The notes under the pieces: generated by a model | Told to the model about the DNA's origin: nothing | The model's database searches: none | The model's input: the letters and a program-made list of their open reading frames with translations, nothing else | Assembly (NCBI RefSeq): GCF_963966145.1 | Contig: NC_091046.1 | Location: 14,198,001-14,262,000 of the forward strand | DNA length: 64,000 bases | Source of the DNA: Tenebrio molitor | Taxonomy: Eukaryota > Arthropoda > Insecta > Coleoptera > Tenebrionidae | Direction of reading: 5' to 3' | Made by a program: the position numbers and the translations under genes | In this document: positions 21,331 to 33,059 of the stretch, in pieces | Numbering within the stretch: position 1 is the stretch's first letter | How the letters are laid out: every line of letters starts with the position of its first letter

Positions 21331-21630
21331 TACCATTTATAATTTCAGCAACAGGAATAGAACCGCAATCTCTTTTTAAAAATTTAAAAATTTTGGACTT
21401 AAAGAACACATTGGTGGTTGAAATTCAAAAAGGTATATTATTATATTCATGTCACATCGTGAGGAAATTCCTTAACATTGACACAGAACATAAAACACAA
21501 AAAAGTCAAAATGTGGAGGCGAGACGCCGGTAATTATGTTGATAAGCACTGCACTATTACTTGATAGTATTATCCGTAATAGTGTATGTACTCCGGCAAA
21601 ATTGCCGTGCCGCCGGGTGGAGGTGGGATA
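21331..21630 (+). mobile_element. R2/R4-like LINE, 5'-truncated 3' end, copy 1
   Basis: The sequence equals the last roughly 300 bp of the copy at 34302-35211, coding for the tail of the RLE domain (about SLFKNLKILDLKN onward) plus a 3' untranslated end finishing CCGCCGGGTGGAGGTGGGAT. It begins directly after a (TAATTAT)n tract at 21270-21330, which may have been the target. Confidence 0.7.
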
Positions 21631-21972
21631 GTTAGTAAAAACAAAATTTTCAGTTACAATTCAATTACAATTTTCTAAAATTAAGTCCTTAGATTTAGTC
21701 GTAGGCACCATTTGCCTCTTCCAGGACATGATCAGGAACATAGAATTCTTAAGCATCCATTTCCACAACGTGTACACAATCACTTTATTGACTTGACAAA
21801 ACTTTTTTTATTTTGAATTTTATTTTTTTCCATAGCAACAGATCTCTCCGAAAATGTGATTTATTTATTTTATTTTTATTTCATTTAAAATTTTGAATAT
21901 AAAGTTACAGACTCATTTTCTAAGAAGTTAGGTATGTCAGGTATCGAACAAAACCAAATACAGCACTCAAGG

Positions 21973-22040
21973 GTAAGGCCGCTTTTGTTCACTTGAATTG
22001 CATCGAACATGCAATTCGCGTGAACAAAAGCTTTCACCTT
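21973..22040. repeat. Stable hairpin
   Basis: GCTTTTGTTCACTTGAATTG (21981 on) pairs with CAATTCGCGTGAACAAAAGC (22012-22031) around a short loop containing TCGAACA. Outer GGTAAGG/CACCTTCC weakly extend it. Confidence 0.6.
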
Positions 22041-22140
22041 CCTCTCTCGTAGTGTAAATAACTATTCAATTTACTTTTTTTGTTATAATTTTCAGATTGT
22101 AGTGCAGGCATAATAAAAAATAGCGTATGATATACGTATG

Positions 22141-22235
22141 TAAGGGCCTTTAAAGAAGTTGCGACGCGACGTTAAAAGCACTCCGTTACGCGTCGTGCTC
22201 TGAAATTCGTCGCGCGTGCTTTAAAGGCTTCCTTA
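22141..22235. repeat. GC-rich hairpin with many CG dinucleotides
   Basis: TAAGGGCCTTTAAAG pairs with CTTTAAAGGCTTCCTTA, and the inner arms are rich in GCGACGCGAC-like words. The tip (minus strand CGAC-GCGTAAC-GGAG) is a degenerate form of the CGAG/triloop design seen in other hairpins. The CG richness contrasts with the flanks. Confidence 0.5.
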
Positions 22236-22548
22236 TAAACTTGTATGTACCATAATTATTATTGTTAAAAATAAGCGCGCGTACTTTCAAAAAATTTAAC
22301 TACAAGGACATTTATTCTATTAAATTGTAGTAATATGTATTGCATAAACGACAGCCGAAAAGTATGAATGCGAGAAAGTAAGGTTACGACTTTGTTAACG
22401 TTTCGTGACAACGTGTGTCTAGTCGTGATTCAAGCCACAACGAAAGTACTTACCAAGAATCTAACAAAAAAATTAAGTTTATCTCAGAAAATATGTTGTG
22501 AAGACTGCAGCTTTTACGTATCTGTTTAAAACATTAAGGGCCAGTTCG

Positions 22549-22676
22549 AATTAAATTTTAATGCGTGATTAACCCATGAATCCGAAATTTCGATTGGTCA
22601 ATCTGATCACGTGTTCTCGTGTTAATCTCGCATTTGAATACGATTAACTTAATTTCGCTTCTCTAAACTGGTCCTA
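22549..22676. repeat. Imperfect inverted repeat
   Basis: GGGCCAGTTCGAATTAAATT and its decayed counterpart ending AAACTGGTCC bound about 128 bp, with GCGTGATTAAC against GTTAATCTCGC inside. Confidence 0.45.
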
Positions 22677-23497
22677 TGTATAACAATTTTTAGCAGCTAC
22701 AATTGATTGTGTTAAAGGCTTCAGATGGCGTAACTTTAGATGCCACAATTAAGCATATCAGTCGGAAAAACCGTGCGGTTTCATCTCCAACGCTAACTCT
22801 ATTTTCTTGATCACACGATAGATTTCATGTTTATCTTTTTGGCAGATGTTTTCCTCAATTTTGACTTTGTTGTGTGTTGTTTGTAAATGTACAGAATCAA
22901 TAATTAGACGCACCAAACAGTGTAATTTTATAAGCTGAAAATATATTTGTTGATTTATTCATTTACCAACAACTTTGTCGTTACGAAATATCAAACAGCA
23001 ACTTCTCGACGACATTAATATTCTCCATGCTTACATTCGGCATATCCAACACTTTGAAACTATATTGGAGTCTAGTATTGAAATGGAAACCAATGTAATT
23101 AAGTGAATTCTGCTACGTGAGACTATTAAAAAGTCGCATAAACAAAACGTGTTTGCAATTAGAAATATATTAGCCCGCACGTGATACAAATTTGTCAGGG
23201 TCCGCTTGCGGAGCTTTGGCTTTACCACAATGTATCTGCGGGTGACAGTGTGTTAGTTTCAAGTTGTAGTTTATAAAAAACGTGAAAAGATTATTTTTCG
23301 GTAAATAACATGAAATGGTGACGGTTAAATTAAATATTGCTGACAACTTCACGGTACGTATTTTCTCAGTTTATTTGGACCGACAATATTTCGGGAAAAA
23401 ATAAATACAGGGCAAGTCACAGAAGGCTTATTTCTGAATTTATTTTGTACACAACCAAAAATACTAATGACGAAGATCACTTGATACCGTGTATAAT

Positions 23498-23666
23498 GTG
23501 ATTTAATTTAGTAATCAACGTAGGTACCTATGTAATTTGGCTAAAAATGCTAAAATGACGTTATCCTGTCCTGATTAATGAAATCAAAAATTAAATTCAT
23601 CAACTGTCATTTTGATATTTTTAGCCAAATGACATACCTACGTTGCTTACTAAATTAAATCAGATT
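23498..23666. mobile_element. 169-bp fold-back element
   Basis: GTGATTTAATTTAGTAATCA and its complement form the ends, and pairing continues through ACGTAGGTA and ATTTGGCTAAAAAT. The family C copy 2 starts immediately to its right. Confidence 0.65.
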
Positions 23667-23668
23667 AC

Positions 23669-23907
23669 TTTTTTTTGTTCGACACTGTCAGAATTTGAGA
23701 ATTTTCTCCTATGTGACCGGATATTGATAAATGTCACAACTTGTCAAAACGAAACGTCAAGCTAATTTTGAAGATTTTATGGGATTTGGAGGTTTTAAGG
23801 AGTTCGGCGAAAAATTTTTTTTTGTATTCAATTCGTTCGTGTGTAAATTGGGCTTTTTTTGGCATGAGTGAGCCCACTCACACACGAACTCGTTAAATAA
23901 ACTACTA
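23669..23907 (+). repeat. Family C element, copy 2
   Basis: It begins TTTTTTTGTTCGACACTGTC and carries the reading frame start ATGTCACAACTTGTCAAAAC (MSQLVKTKRQANFED...). It ends in the hairpin side TTCGTGTGTAAATTGGGC ... CACACGAACTCGTTAAATAA. Mutations break the frame after about 25 codons. Confidence 0.65.
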
Positions 23908-24008
23908 CATATTACATATATAAAAATAAATGACATCTCTGTAAGACACAACGGTGAAGTTTTAAAGTTAATCCGTTTACACCAACCCATATGTATAACA
24001 TACTTGTA

Positions 24009-24269
24009 CAGTTGCGGAATTAAAATTTCGGGCACTATTGTCAATGTCATGATATAAACTCTAAAACAACCTTTACGTTAATAATCTTATTTTTTACTCT
24101 TGTCATGTTTTTGTCTTTTTGGCATTCAAAAATTGTCATTTGTGGCATAATAACGGCAACATATCAAAGCGATGATTTAATGTCAGTCATGATGACAGTA
24201 GAAGGTGCTTTACAGAGATTTTGTTGAAGTGACAGAAAAATAGTGCCCGAAATTTTAATTCCGCAACTG
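24009..24269. mobile_element. TA-flanked element with CAGTTGCGGAATTAAAATTT ends, copy 1
   Basis: A 25-bp inverted repeat (continuing CGGGCA) bounds 261 bp with TA at both edges (24007-24008, 24270-24271). A longer relative lies at 62687-63033 with shared blocks TCTTGTCATG and GTGCTTTACAGAGATTTTGT. Confidence 0.8.
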
Positions 24270-24724
24270 TACATGTATGTCAACTTCATTCGTAAAGAAT
24301 ATAAGAGAATCAAATTAATACTACTAACTAATCGCATTGTAAATTATAAAATGTGTCGTCTAGCATCATTTGAGATGCAGATATGCAAATGTTAGAATAA
24401 TTTAACTTTTCTTAGAGACAAATTCAAAGTAAACTTGCAAAAATATGTAAATATTCCATCTCTTTCAGGAAAAATAATGCAAAAAAATAACTTTTGGGAG
24501 TTACGCGTTAGTAGTAGAAATATTCTTTAATAGTTAACTCATTTGTTCGATCTAAAGTTAAACGTGATGCTGATGAGGGTTACTCTAAATTATTTTGCAT
24601 GTTAACGTCAACAGTAATAAAAGCAGTGTGCAACAGTAATGTAATAAATTCTGATCTGATCAAGTCAAGGGTTACTTCCGCTTTATGCTATTAATTTTTA
24701 ACATAATAAATGGATTATATTACG

Positions 24725-25024
24725 TATCCCACCTCCACCCGGCGGCACGGCAATTTTGCAGGAGTACATACACTATTACGGATAATACTATCAAGTAATA
24801 GTGCAGTGCTTATCAACATAATTACCGGCGTCTCGCCTCCCCATTTTGACTTTTTTGTGTTTTATGTTCTGTGTCAATGTTAAGGAATTTCCTCACGATG
24901 TGACATGAGTATAATAATATACCTTTTTGAATTTCAACCACCAATGTGTTCTCTAAGTCCAAAATTTTTAAATTTTTAAAAAGAGATTGGGGTACTATTC
25001 CTGTTGCTGAAATTATAAATGGTA
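24725..25024 (-). mobile_element. R2/R4-like LINE, 5'-truncated 3' end, copy 2
   Basis: This is the reverse of copy 1 (21331-21630), with the same 3' end (CCGCCGGGTGGAGGTGGGAT) and almost exactly the same 5' truncation point in ATACCATTTATAATTTCAGC. The protein remnant is frameless. Confidence 0.7.
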
Positions 25025-25130
25025 TTGCTGAAATTATATTATTATTTCTAATCTAAATTATTCGTTTTAAAAATATTAATTTCAATAATATCACAAACCA
25101 CAAGAAAAATGCAAATTTTCAAGAATAGCA

Positions 25131-25366
25131 GTTTATTTAACGAGTTCGTGTTACACGAACTTAAAGGTCCACAAAAAAGGCCCAATTTACACACGAACGA
25201 GTTGAATACATACAACGTTTTTTTGTTCGGCGAACCCCTTAAAGGCTCCAAATCGTTTAAAATCTTTAAAATTAGGTTGACGTTTCGTTTTGACAAGTTG
25301 ACATTTATCAAAATCCGTTCACACAGGAGAAAATTCTCAAATTCTGACAGCGTCGAACAAAAAATC
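25131..25366 (-). repeat. Family C element, copy 3
   Basis: Reverse-oriented copy from GTCGAACAAAAAATC (right) to AGTTTATTTAACGAGTTCGT (left). The hairpin end is preserved in shortened form, and the coding part resembles the other copies with substitutions. Confidence 0.65.
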
Positions 25367-25408
25367 TAATTTAAATGTATTTATTAAATTTAAATTAATT
25401 ACTTTAGA

Positions 25409-25660
25409 TTGATTTCTAATTTCGTGAAAAAATGTTGGTACATAATTGATAATACTTCTCTGTTACTAAAAATAAAGCGACAACAAAATTTAAATTGTTA
25501 TTTGTCGGAAATCCGCAACCTTGAGGTGACAGTTTTGTTGTGTACCATAAGAAGATACATGTCCAAATGCTCTCTTTTGTTATATAAAACCACAGTACGT
25601 CCTGTACTTGTTTTATTTTTATTGTTTCACTCCTTATTGGGAACAATCAGGATCTGATTG
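25409..25660 (+). pseudogene. Possible reverse transcriptase scrap
   Basis: An 82-codon open frame ends with SLLLYKTTVRPVLVLF. LYKTxVRPVL is a common string after the catalytic region of LINE reverse transcriptases. The rest does not match anything I recognise, so this is a weak call. Confidence 0.25.
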
Positions 25661-25795
25661 GGATTCTGAAATATGTACAACGAAATCTTTTCAGATCATT
25701 AGTGAACTTACATAATTTTCTCAGAATCCGCAAAACTATTCAACATTTTTTTTTTTTTGTGACATTTTAGTAAAAATGAGATTCCAATGTACCGA

Positions 25796-25872
25796 ATTTA
25801 TGTAAGGAAATGACCCACTTCACGCATAGATAACTGTGCCTGAATATCAATTTTTTAATCAATTATAGAAAA
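25796..25872. repeat. 77-bp repeat shared inverted with 59765-59842
   Basis: AATGACCCACTTCACGCATA with CTGTGCCTGAATA and AATCAATTATAGAAAAA here is the reverse complement of 59765-59842. It may be the end of a transposon; nothing else is shared between the flanks that I can see. Confidence 0.6.
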
Positions 25873-26384
25873 AACAATACACAAAGTCGCAAAAACGTGT
25901 AAGAATACTATGAACGAAAAGGGTACTAGTACCCGCGATAACAAAACTTTTCGCACCTTTTTTGCGTTACATTCTTCCTGATATCAGTGGCCTACTCAAC
26001 TTTTATGCTTCAACTGTACACGGCATTTCTGCCTTCATGCAGAGGTAAGTACCATCGGTGGACACAAATTGTCATGACATCTTTTCGATCAACTCTTACC
26101 CCGTCGAATTTCAATGTTTTTTGTTACCTACCTGTTTTGACCACCAAAAAAGCGATTCTGTGAATAATTACCAACTATTTAATTGGGAAAACAAATAATA
26201 TCATTCAATGTGAAACAAACTGAACTTTAACTTGATGGTTTGATAAATAAACGTCATTCGCCCCGTCATAATTTTTATAACCTTTTCGTAAAAAATCAAA
26301 TGTAACCGACCAAATTTTGTAATTTTTGACTTTATACAATTGTCATCTTGTCCCAGCTTTTAATGTCCACCGGTGGTACATATA

Positions 26385-27202
26385 CAGTGTGGAAACTACT
26401 TATGGAATAAATTTAGTAATTTCAAAATGAATGACATTTGTCAAAAACGCTGAAGCAGGTCAATTTTTATTTCGCATAGTGCTTATTTTAAGTAACTTCA
26501 CTTGTTCATGACGTCATCCATTTTGAGCAATAACATCACACACATTTTTTTTAATTACAACCCCTACTTTTTTTCTCTCTTTCTGATGGACCTTCATACT
26601 GGGTAAACGATGACCGAAAAAAAATGGTACCTCATAATACATAATTTTTTTGAGAAAATGACAAATTTTCCTTCAAAAATTGTTTCGAAAAACAATTTAG
26701 AAGATTTACGGCAGAGAATTTGCGCTAAAATGGAACTAATCAGCCCTGACATTATTGAGCGCAGTGTACAAAGTGTCGGTGAGTGCCAAATGGTTGGCGG
26801 GGGGACAATTTCAACATTTGCGTTACATTTTAATGTTAACCTTAGATGTTCGTTTGTTTTTGTTGGAGGTCAATTAAAATTTTTGCTTTAAAATTTAAAT
26901 TAAATTTTTGAAGTAAAATTTGTCATTTTCTCAAAAAAAAAAATGTTATGTAAGGTACCAATTTTTTTCATTCATCGTTTAGGTAGTAGGAAGGGCTACC
27001 AGAAAGAGAAGAAAAAAGTGATGGTTGTCATTTAAAAAAATGGTATTGACGTCATAACTCAAAAATGGATGACGTCATGAGCAAGCAAGGCCACTTAAAA
27101 TAAGCATTATGACAAATAAAAATTGACCTGTTTCAGCAATTTCGACCAGATGTCATTAGTTTTGAAATTACTGAATTTATTCCATAAGTAGTTTCCACAC
27201 TG
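26385..27202 (+). mobile_element. TA-flanked element, long inverted repeats, carrying a transposase C-terminal fragment
   Basis: The ends CAGTGTGGAAACTACTTATG and its complement are bordered by TA (26383-26384, 27203-27204). The inverted arms extend roughly 170 bp (GGTCAATTTTTATTTC..., CATGACGTCATCCATTTT). The centre encodes the last part of a mariner-like transposase (26691-26804). The related element at 40220-41144 has the same design and the same protein piece with different outer termini. Confidence 0.75.
26691..26804 (+). pseudogene. Mariner-like transposase C-terminal fragment
   Basis: The frame reads NNLEDLRQRICAKMELISPD, then IIERSVQSVGECQMVGGG. This has the pattern of the end of insect mariner-like transposases: a helix L-R-x-R-I..., then I-x-P-D/E-x-I-x-x-S-x-x-x-x-x-x-x-C-x-x-x-G-G. 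The catalytic domain is missing. The open frame around it runs from 26610 to 26891, but its upstream part is inverted-repeat sequence, not protein. Confidence 0.6.
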
Positions 27203-27524
27203 TAGATCGCAAAACTGAATGTATATGCGTGATTTTCACAAGTGATCTGAAGATCCTAGGGTTTTAATATCCTGATGTATATCGATTTCCTGTATAAATT
27301 TTTTTTTTACTAATTTTTACCGAATTTTTGTATTCATATTGTGAACTATTTTTTTTCAGTCAGCTATGGACCAAACGATAACTTTTAATACATCGTTGGA
27401 TTCAGAAAAAAAAACTTTACCACACTGAGCCTAAAAAACTACATGTGTCTATTTAAAAAAAAGTTGACTACTACTTCGTAGCGCATGAAAAACCATATCT
27501 TCGGTTTTTTTGTTCATTGAAATC

Positions 27525-27815
27525 GGATAATAAATAAAAAAGTTATGGGTTGAGGCGTTTTTTATCAAACAGTCTGTATATCATGCAAACCCGATTTCCA
27601 ACTCTGAGCTGAAGAAGGTTGAAAATGGTAGTAGGAGTTGGTTCTTGTAAAATTATAGTACACAGCAATTTTCCCCCTGTTTTGAAGGCCAAGTGTGCAA
27701 AATTTCATCAAAGTTAGAGTAAAACTGTAGATTTGTATACAAAACAAACAAACAAACCAACCAACAAACAAACAAACAGACGTTCAGTTTTATATATGTA
27801 TATAGATAAAAAGTT
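27525..27815 (+). repeat. Retroposon-like 3' tail with (CAAA)n
   Basis: A stretch including AAGTGTGCAAAATTTCATCA leads into AACAAACAAACAAACC repeats (27742-27778) and then GACGTTCAGTTTTATATATG. This layout resembles the 3' end of a dispersed insect retroposon, but I cannot assign a family. Confidence 0.4.
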
Positions 27816-28472
27816 AATTATTTTTTTTAATTCACTGTTTGTATTAGGTATTGGGAGGAGTTTGAATTGCAAACAGAATAATTACCTGTAAACCAAAGAA
27901 AACATTTAAAAAATTTCGACCAAATAATTTGAAAACATGTGGATAAAATTGTTTCACTGATTACGACTACTCAACTTGTTTTCCGGTCTTCATTTATTAA
28001 TTATTTCAAAATGAAATTCCCTGCTTAATTGCAAATAAACTTGAATTTATGTAGATTGCTATTTATATAATTCAATTTTTCAACCCCACATTTCACCATC
28101 TAGGTTAGAAAGAACCACACGAATTGTATTCAAATTTATTATTCAGCACAGAATGTTTAATTTAAATGTTTTCGTACAAAAACGTCCTTGCAATAATCAC
28201 TTCATTCCCTGTGATTTCATGAATGGTTTTCATTTAAAAATAACTAACTCTTCAGCTTGATTATTGAAGTGGATTTAAAAATAAGTACTGCTGAATGAAA
28301 ATTCCACGTTTAATAAATTTCATTCTACTGAATTTCTGTGGTAGGTGTTCCGTCATTTAATTCTGAAATGGAAAATTATACGAGCTTTGTTTCGCATTCG
28401 CTGTGTCGAACTTCAGCCCAACTGTAACCGAATTGTTGTTTGAAACTTGTACTAAATAGCCTTCTGCTAATA
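27816..28472. other. No recognisable feature
   Basis: AT-rich with no credible frames, RNA genes or inverted-repeat elements. Confidence 0.4.
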
Positions 28473-29203
28473 CAGAGTGTCCCCAAAAAAAAAAGACGAG
28501 TCCATAGCTCCCTTATTTATGGGAGGATTTTAATTATCTATACACCAAATTAAATGGTTGTTAATGGGCTACAAAATGGCCTAATAAATTCAAGTATAGC
28601 CCTATGGGCTTCAAGGGTAAACTGTCAAAAAAAATTTTTTCAAATGGGATTACATACCTTTTATTAGTAATTCTGATAGAGATTTTAATTCTGAAAACAA
28701 CAATGTATCACAAGTATAACTTCACATTAAAAAAAATAACACCAACTTTTGAAACAAATGACGAGCATCAAGCGAAAAGCTATCAAAATGCACTGCGTTA
28801 CAGTGTAATAACCAAATTAAGGTAGCCGGAAAAACAAATGATAAATAATAACATGTGGGATTGCGCAGATATGCCGCCAATGTTTAGCGCAAAATGGAAC
28901 ATAGAGGATAGTAGCTTTTTTTTACATTTTTTTTTTGTGAATTTTTGGTATTTAAGTGTATATTTGTGATACATTGTTGTTTTCAGAATATAAATCTCTA
29001 TCAGAATTAGTACAAAAAAATATGTATTCCCATTTAAAAAAATTTTTTTTGACAGTTTACCCTTGAAGCCCATAGGGCTATACTTGAATTTATTAGGCCA
29101 TTTTGTAGCCTATTAACAACCATTTAATTTGGTGTACAGATAATTAAAATCTTCCGATAAATAACGGAGTTATGGACTCGTCTTCTCTTTTGGGGACACC
29201 CTG
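28473..29203. mobile_element. TA-flanked element with inverted repeats of about 230 bp
   Basis: The ends CAGAGTGTCCCCAAAA and CTTTTGGGGACACCCTG lie next to TA (28471-28472, 29204-29205). Each arm of about 230 bp carries AGACGAGTCCATA, CCATTTAATTTGGTGTA and CCCTATGGGCTTCAAGGGTA. Because the arms mirror each other, both strands show the same frame MGFKGKLSKKIF; this is a consequence of the inverted repeat, not evidence for a gene. Fragments of the same family occur at 50285-51126. Confidence 0.8.
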
Positions 29204-29295
29204 TATATCTGAATTTAACGACGCAAACCCATATAAGAGGGATTGGACAATTTTTTGATAAGTGCGATTCTAGAAAAATGGTAAAATGTTGTATC

Positions 29296-29612
29296 GGGCC
29301 TTCAAATAAATATATATTTAGAGTAGGCGTAGGCGACATTCTAATTCTGTTAACAGTGTAAAGTAATTTTTGTAGGTAATCAATTATTCTCCGGAGTTAC
29401 ACAGGTTACATAGTAAGCTTTTTCCCAATTTCATATTGTCATATTCCGTGGGGCATAGGGAGAATGCACTACAAAAATTAAAAATATTTTCTAACCTAAT
29501 TTTATTTCGTTAAAATGTCAGACGTTTCTTGTGTCATTTTCTACGCTGGAAAAATGTTGCAAACAATTGAATTTCCATAGGTTGCTCTAAATATAAATTT
29601 ATTTGAAGGCCC
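29296..29612. mobile_element. GGGCCTTCAAATAAA inverted-repeat element, copy 2
   Basis: Opposite-orientation copy of 7647-7967 with the same ends and interior; the two copies look about 90-95% alike by eye. Confidence 0.75.
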
Positions 29613-29866
29613 TTTACATACTTTTAAAACTACAACAAATGGGCCTATCATTAGGAGGCCTATTTTGTGTTAAAACAAATACTTTTATTGTTATTAACAA
29701 ATAAAGCCAAAAGAAATTACTGTTTGCATATCGCGCGATCGAAAATAAAAAAAATTGAGATGGCCATGATTAATACACTTCAATTGGCAGCACGTAAAAA
29801 TTTAATTCAAATGTCATCAGATGTCATTAATTACAATAGTAACTGTCATTCCGGACTTTCAAGGCA

Positions 29867-30085
29867 CTCACCAACAACTTACCTTGATTATTTTGTTTTT
29901 TCATACCTGAAAAACAACGTGTTCAAAAACAGGCCTGGCACAATTCCCGAATTAATGCAAGTAATTACTGATAACTGCAATTTAATTGATGTTCCGACTT
30001 GGCGAAGGTCATTTGAAAACATGAAGCGAAGAGAGTAGCATTATGTTTGGAAGCTGAAGGCAGACATTTCGAACATTTAATCTAG
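29867..30085 (+). pseudogene. Mariner-like transposase C-terminal relic
   Basis: The frame reads SPTTYLDYFVFSYLKNNVFK, then NRPGTIPELMQVITDNCNLI and TWRRSFENMKRR. After a frame slip at about 30036 it gives LCLEAEGRHFEHLI and a stop. This corresponds to the third-catalytic region (normally S-P-D-L-x-P-L-D-Y-F-L-W) onward to the usual H-F-E-H-L terminus of insect mariner-like transposases. The SPDL aspartate is lost here (SPTTYLDYF). No N-terminal half is recognisable; the upstream part of the open frame (from 29667) is not clearly transposase. Confidence 0.75.
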
Positions 30086-30348
30086 TTCGTAAGTTCGTAA
30101 ATTAATTGGAGCTCCTCATCATTCTTTTACAATCGACAGGTCACACATAATTCACACCTTTATGAAAATCAGGATTTCAACGTTCTCAAAATCACTAACC
30201 TAACTTTTAAGACTGACATCTGATAATTAATTCTAATGAATTGCCAACTGAAATTTTTGGCCACAGCCAACTCTAATTTTTTTTCGATCTCACAGTGTAA
30301 TGCCAGCACAATGTTCTTTAACCATGATACTGCACAAAATTTATAGTG

Positions 30349-30559
30349 GACCCAGAACTCTAATAACGTTTTATGATAGGCAATATCGTTATGAAGTTAA
30401 ATAGCTTAACAAAAAGCATAAATGAACAGACCTTTATTAAGGGCAGACTGTACCAGGTAGTCTCTCTTAGACGAAGTGCCCGTCTTCTCACTAGGAAGTG
30501 TCAAATACCAATCCCTCGTTATTAGTATTGCCTATCATAAAACGTTAGAGTTCTGGGTC
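30349..30559. mobile_element. 211-bp inverted-repeat element
   Basis: GACCCAGAACTCTAATAACG and its complement end the element, with pairing through TTTTATGATAGGCAATA. No coding sequence. Confidence 0.65.
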
Positions 30560-31026
30560 TAGTATAAGTATTTAAGTTATAATTATTTATCTACGATTAT
30601 CAGAAAAATGCAACGTTATTGATGTGGAAGCTCTACTCTAAATCGTCATTTTATCTACCAACAAACTAAAAGAGAGCTCTTATTGGTTCCCAGCCATGGA
30701 TAAAATTGACAGGATCTTTTATCCATGAAAATCAATCAAAATTAGAAATATTGGGATTTTTATTTTTGCACCATGTTGGCAACAGTTTGCAGTAACTACA
30801 GCAACATAACCAATTAACCAAATACAACAACGTAGGCATGGTAACAAAACGAACATTAAAATTCAAAAAAATTAAAAATATTGAACTAAGAATTAGTTTT
30901 ATAATTTTTTTGTATATTTGATCGTAGATAAAGTATAGTATGATTATTGATTACATGCACTGGCTCGTGCAGCAACCTTCATTTTCATGGATGAAAACTT
31001 TCTTTATTTGCTCTTGTAATAATATA

Positions 31027-31324
31027 CAGCGTGATCAACAATGACTGAGTCTGTTGGCAATGAAGCAATTGAAAAATATTGGTGTTTTTCTGTTTCGTAA
31101 TTGGCACTGACCGGATGTTTTAACTTGATACGACATTTAAAAAAAAATAGGTTATGTCGGGTATATTTATGCTATTACAAAAATGACCCTTTGATGGTAA
31201 ACGTCAAATTCGCCTGTCAACTCTGTCAAAGCTGACAACCGGAAATGCGTTTACATTACAGTAGTACCAAAATCATTCAAATTTTCATTGTTACCAACAG
31301 ATTCAGTCATTATTGATCACGTTG
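31027..31324. mobile_element. TA-flanked element with CAGCGTGATCAACAATGACT ends
   Basis: The inverted ends continue GAGTCTGTTGGCAATGA against TCATTGTTACCAACAGATTC. TA flanks both sides. It is 27 bp from a second element with similar GTGATCAA ends. Confidence 0.75.
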
Positions 31325-31351
31325 TACTATTACTTAAATACGGCTATAATA

Positions 31352-31570
31352 CCAGGTGATCAAGAAGGACTGTTTAAGTTGGAAATACAATTAAGAAATT
31401 TTTTTAATTGGGTTGCAATTGGATATGTTTTGTTGATTTATTTGACAAATATCTGATATAGGTATAGCATTAACAACGACAAGCCACCAACAACCGGAAG
31501 TTACTCCTGTTACACGATTTAAAATACGATCCAGTGTTAGCAACTTAAACAGTCCTTCTTGATCACCCCG
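31352..31570. mobile_element. TA-flanked element with CCAGGTGATCAAGAAGGACT ends
   Basis: The inverted ends extend through GTTTAAGTTG against CAACTTAAACAGTCC, with TA at 31350-31351 and 31571-31572. It is similar in design, not sequence, to its neighbour at 31027. Confidence 0.75.
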
Positions 31571-32820
31571 TAGTTGTTCTACATAATATTTCGTAAAATG
31601 GTTAAATCAAGTTTAGTGTTTGTAAATTCGGCGTTACGCATGAAAACAATGTTTAATTTAATTATAATCTAGTACGAGAAGCCAAAACCACCAATACCTA
31701 TTCCAATTAGGGGCAAAACTGAATGTTGAACTTTATTTTTAGTAAAATTTCGAAGGGTAAAATCTAAAGTAAAACACATAATTTACTGTAGGAAACTTCA
31801 ACTCTAAATTCAATTTTGAGCCATCTATGTCAATTTTACTTTGCTTTGTCAGTAGAAACTCGCAAGGGATTCATCCCTACCGGTTGCAAGATGAAAATAA
31901 ATTTCATTTAATTCAAATACGAATCTGCTACTCTCTATTATGCTTTTTTATTTATACTTATTTTCGGTTAAAATCAAATATAATTTAATTATCATAATAA
32001 TTAACTGGTCTACAGCCAAAATGCTTCCTGAAACCAATAAACAAATTCAATTTAATACGTACACACATTTCATTATAAATTTTAAACTGTATTTATAAAA
32101 AATTCAACAATGGAAAAATTCCCTATTCATTTTTGCTTAGTTTAATAGCAAAAAATAATTGTGATCGCTAGTTCACTCACGATCAGTAAAATTTAAGTAT
32201 TTGTTGTAGGTATAGGTAAGATATCTATTAGGACATTAAATTGTTTATTGATTAGAAAAGACAATTAGTCCTTGCTGGAGTGAAAAATATCCAAAATAAG
32301 TCCGTGAATTCAGAACTATATAATTATAAGGTGTGAACAAGAAAAATGTGAGCTACATTCTAAAAGTGTATTGGACAGTTTAACATCAGCTAAGAATCGA
32401 TTAAAAATATTAGTATTCGTGAATTATAAAACTTTCAAGAAAAAAATGATTGATTCCGATACGTCTATGGTACATTAGGTATATTGACAAAAGCTCATAA
32501 TTATGCCAATAAATCAAGTTCATGATGTTGAGTTTTATTGATTTTATCGAACTTCCCTTATCAAGAATGTTATTTCGCGTTATCAGTAAAAGCGATATTT
32601 CCTGTAATTTCATTTATTTAACAGGTCTAATTAAGAATGCTCAGTTGTAATTATAATAGCAAATGTAATGGTCTCTCATTGCAGTGTAATGGATCAATCT
32701 GCCAGTTTTTGTTTACTCACTAGGCCTAACGAGACACTTCTTAAAGACAGAAAGGTAAAGCATTCAATAATTAAAGCAACGTTAAATTAAATGTCACTAT
32801 TAATAGTATATTATATATTG
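31571..32820. other. No recognisable gene
   Basis: AT-rich; only short frames without motifs (for example the 67-codon frame at 32410-32613 on the minus strand). Confidence 0.4.
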
Positions 32821-32918
32821 AGGGAGAGAAATGCATGATTTTTCCTAAGGTGCAGTTTGTAGCCAGAGGGCGAAGCCCGAGGGCTACAAAGCACCGAGGG
32901 AAAAATGAGCATTCTCTC
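32821..32918. repeat. Hairpin element with GAG/GAA-triloop tip
   Basis: AGGGAGAGAAATGCATGATT pairs with AATGAGCATTCTCTCC, and TTTGTAGCC with GGGCTACAAA. The tip is GAG-GGC-GAA-GCC-CGAG (32865-32881) and includes the heptamer GCGAAGC, known as an exceptionally stable DNA mini-hairpin. Confidence 0.7.
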
Positions 32919-33059
32919 CAGAAGTATATATACTATTTTTTTCACGGTAGGGAGTAGAAACAGCACAAAAATCTCAAATTTTAAGAATAAAAAAATGATG
33001 ACAAATGAGTTGTCATCTTTCGATGAATTTAATGGAATTAGTAGTTGCCTTGACAACAC

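Noticed and set aside
28604..29073. Two similar proteins (MGFKGKLSKKIF...) on opposite strands
   Set aside because: They are the two arms of one long inverted repeat read on opposite strands; codon conservation is not shown.
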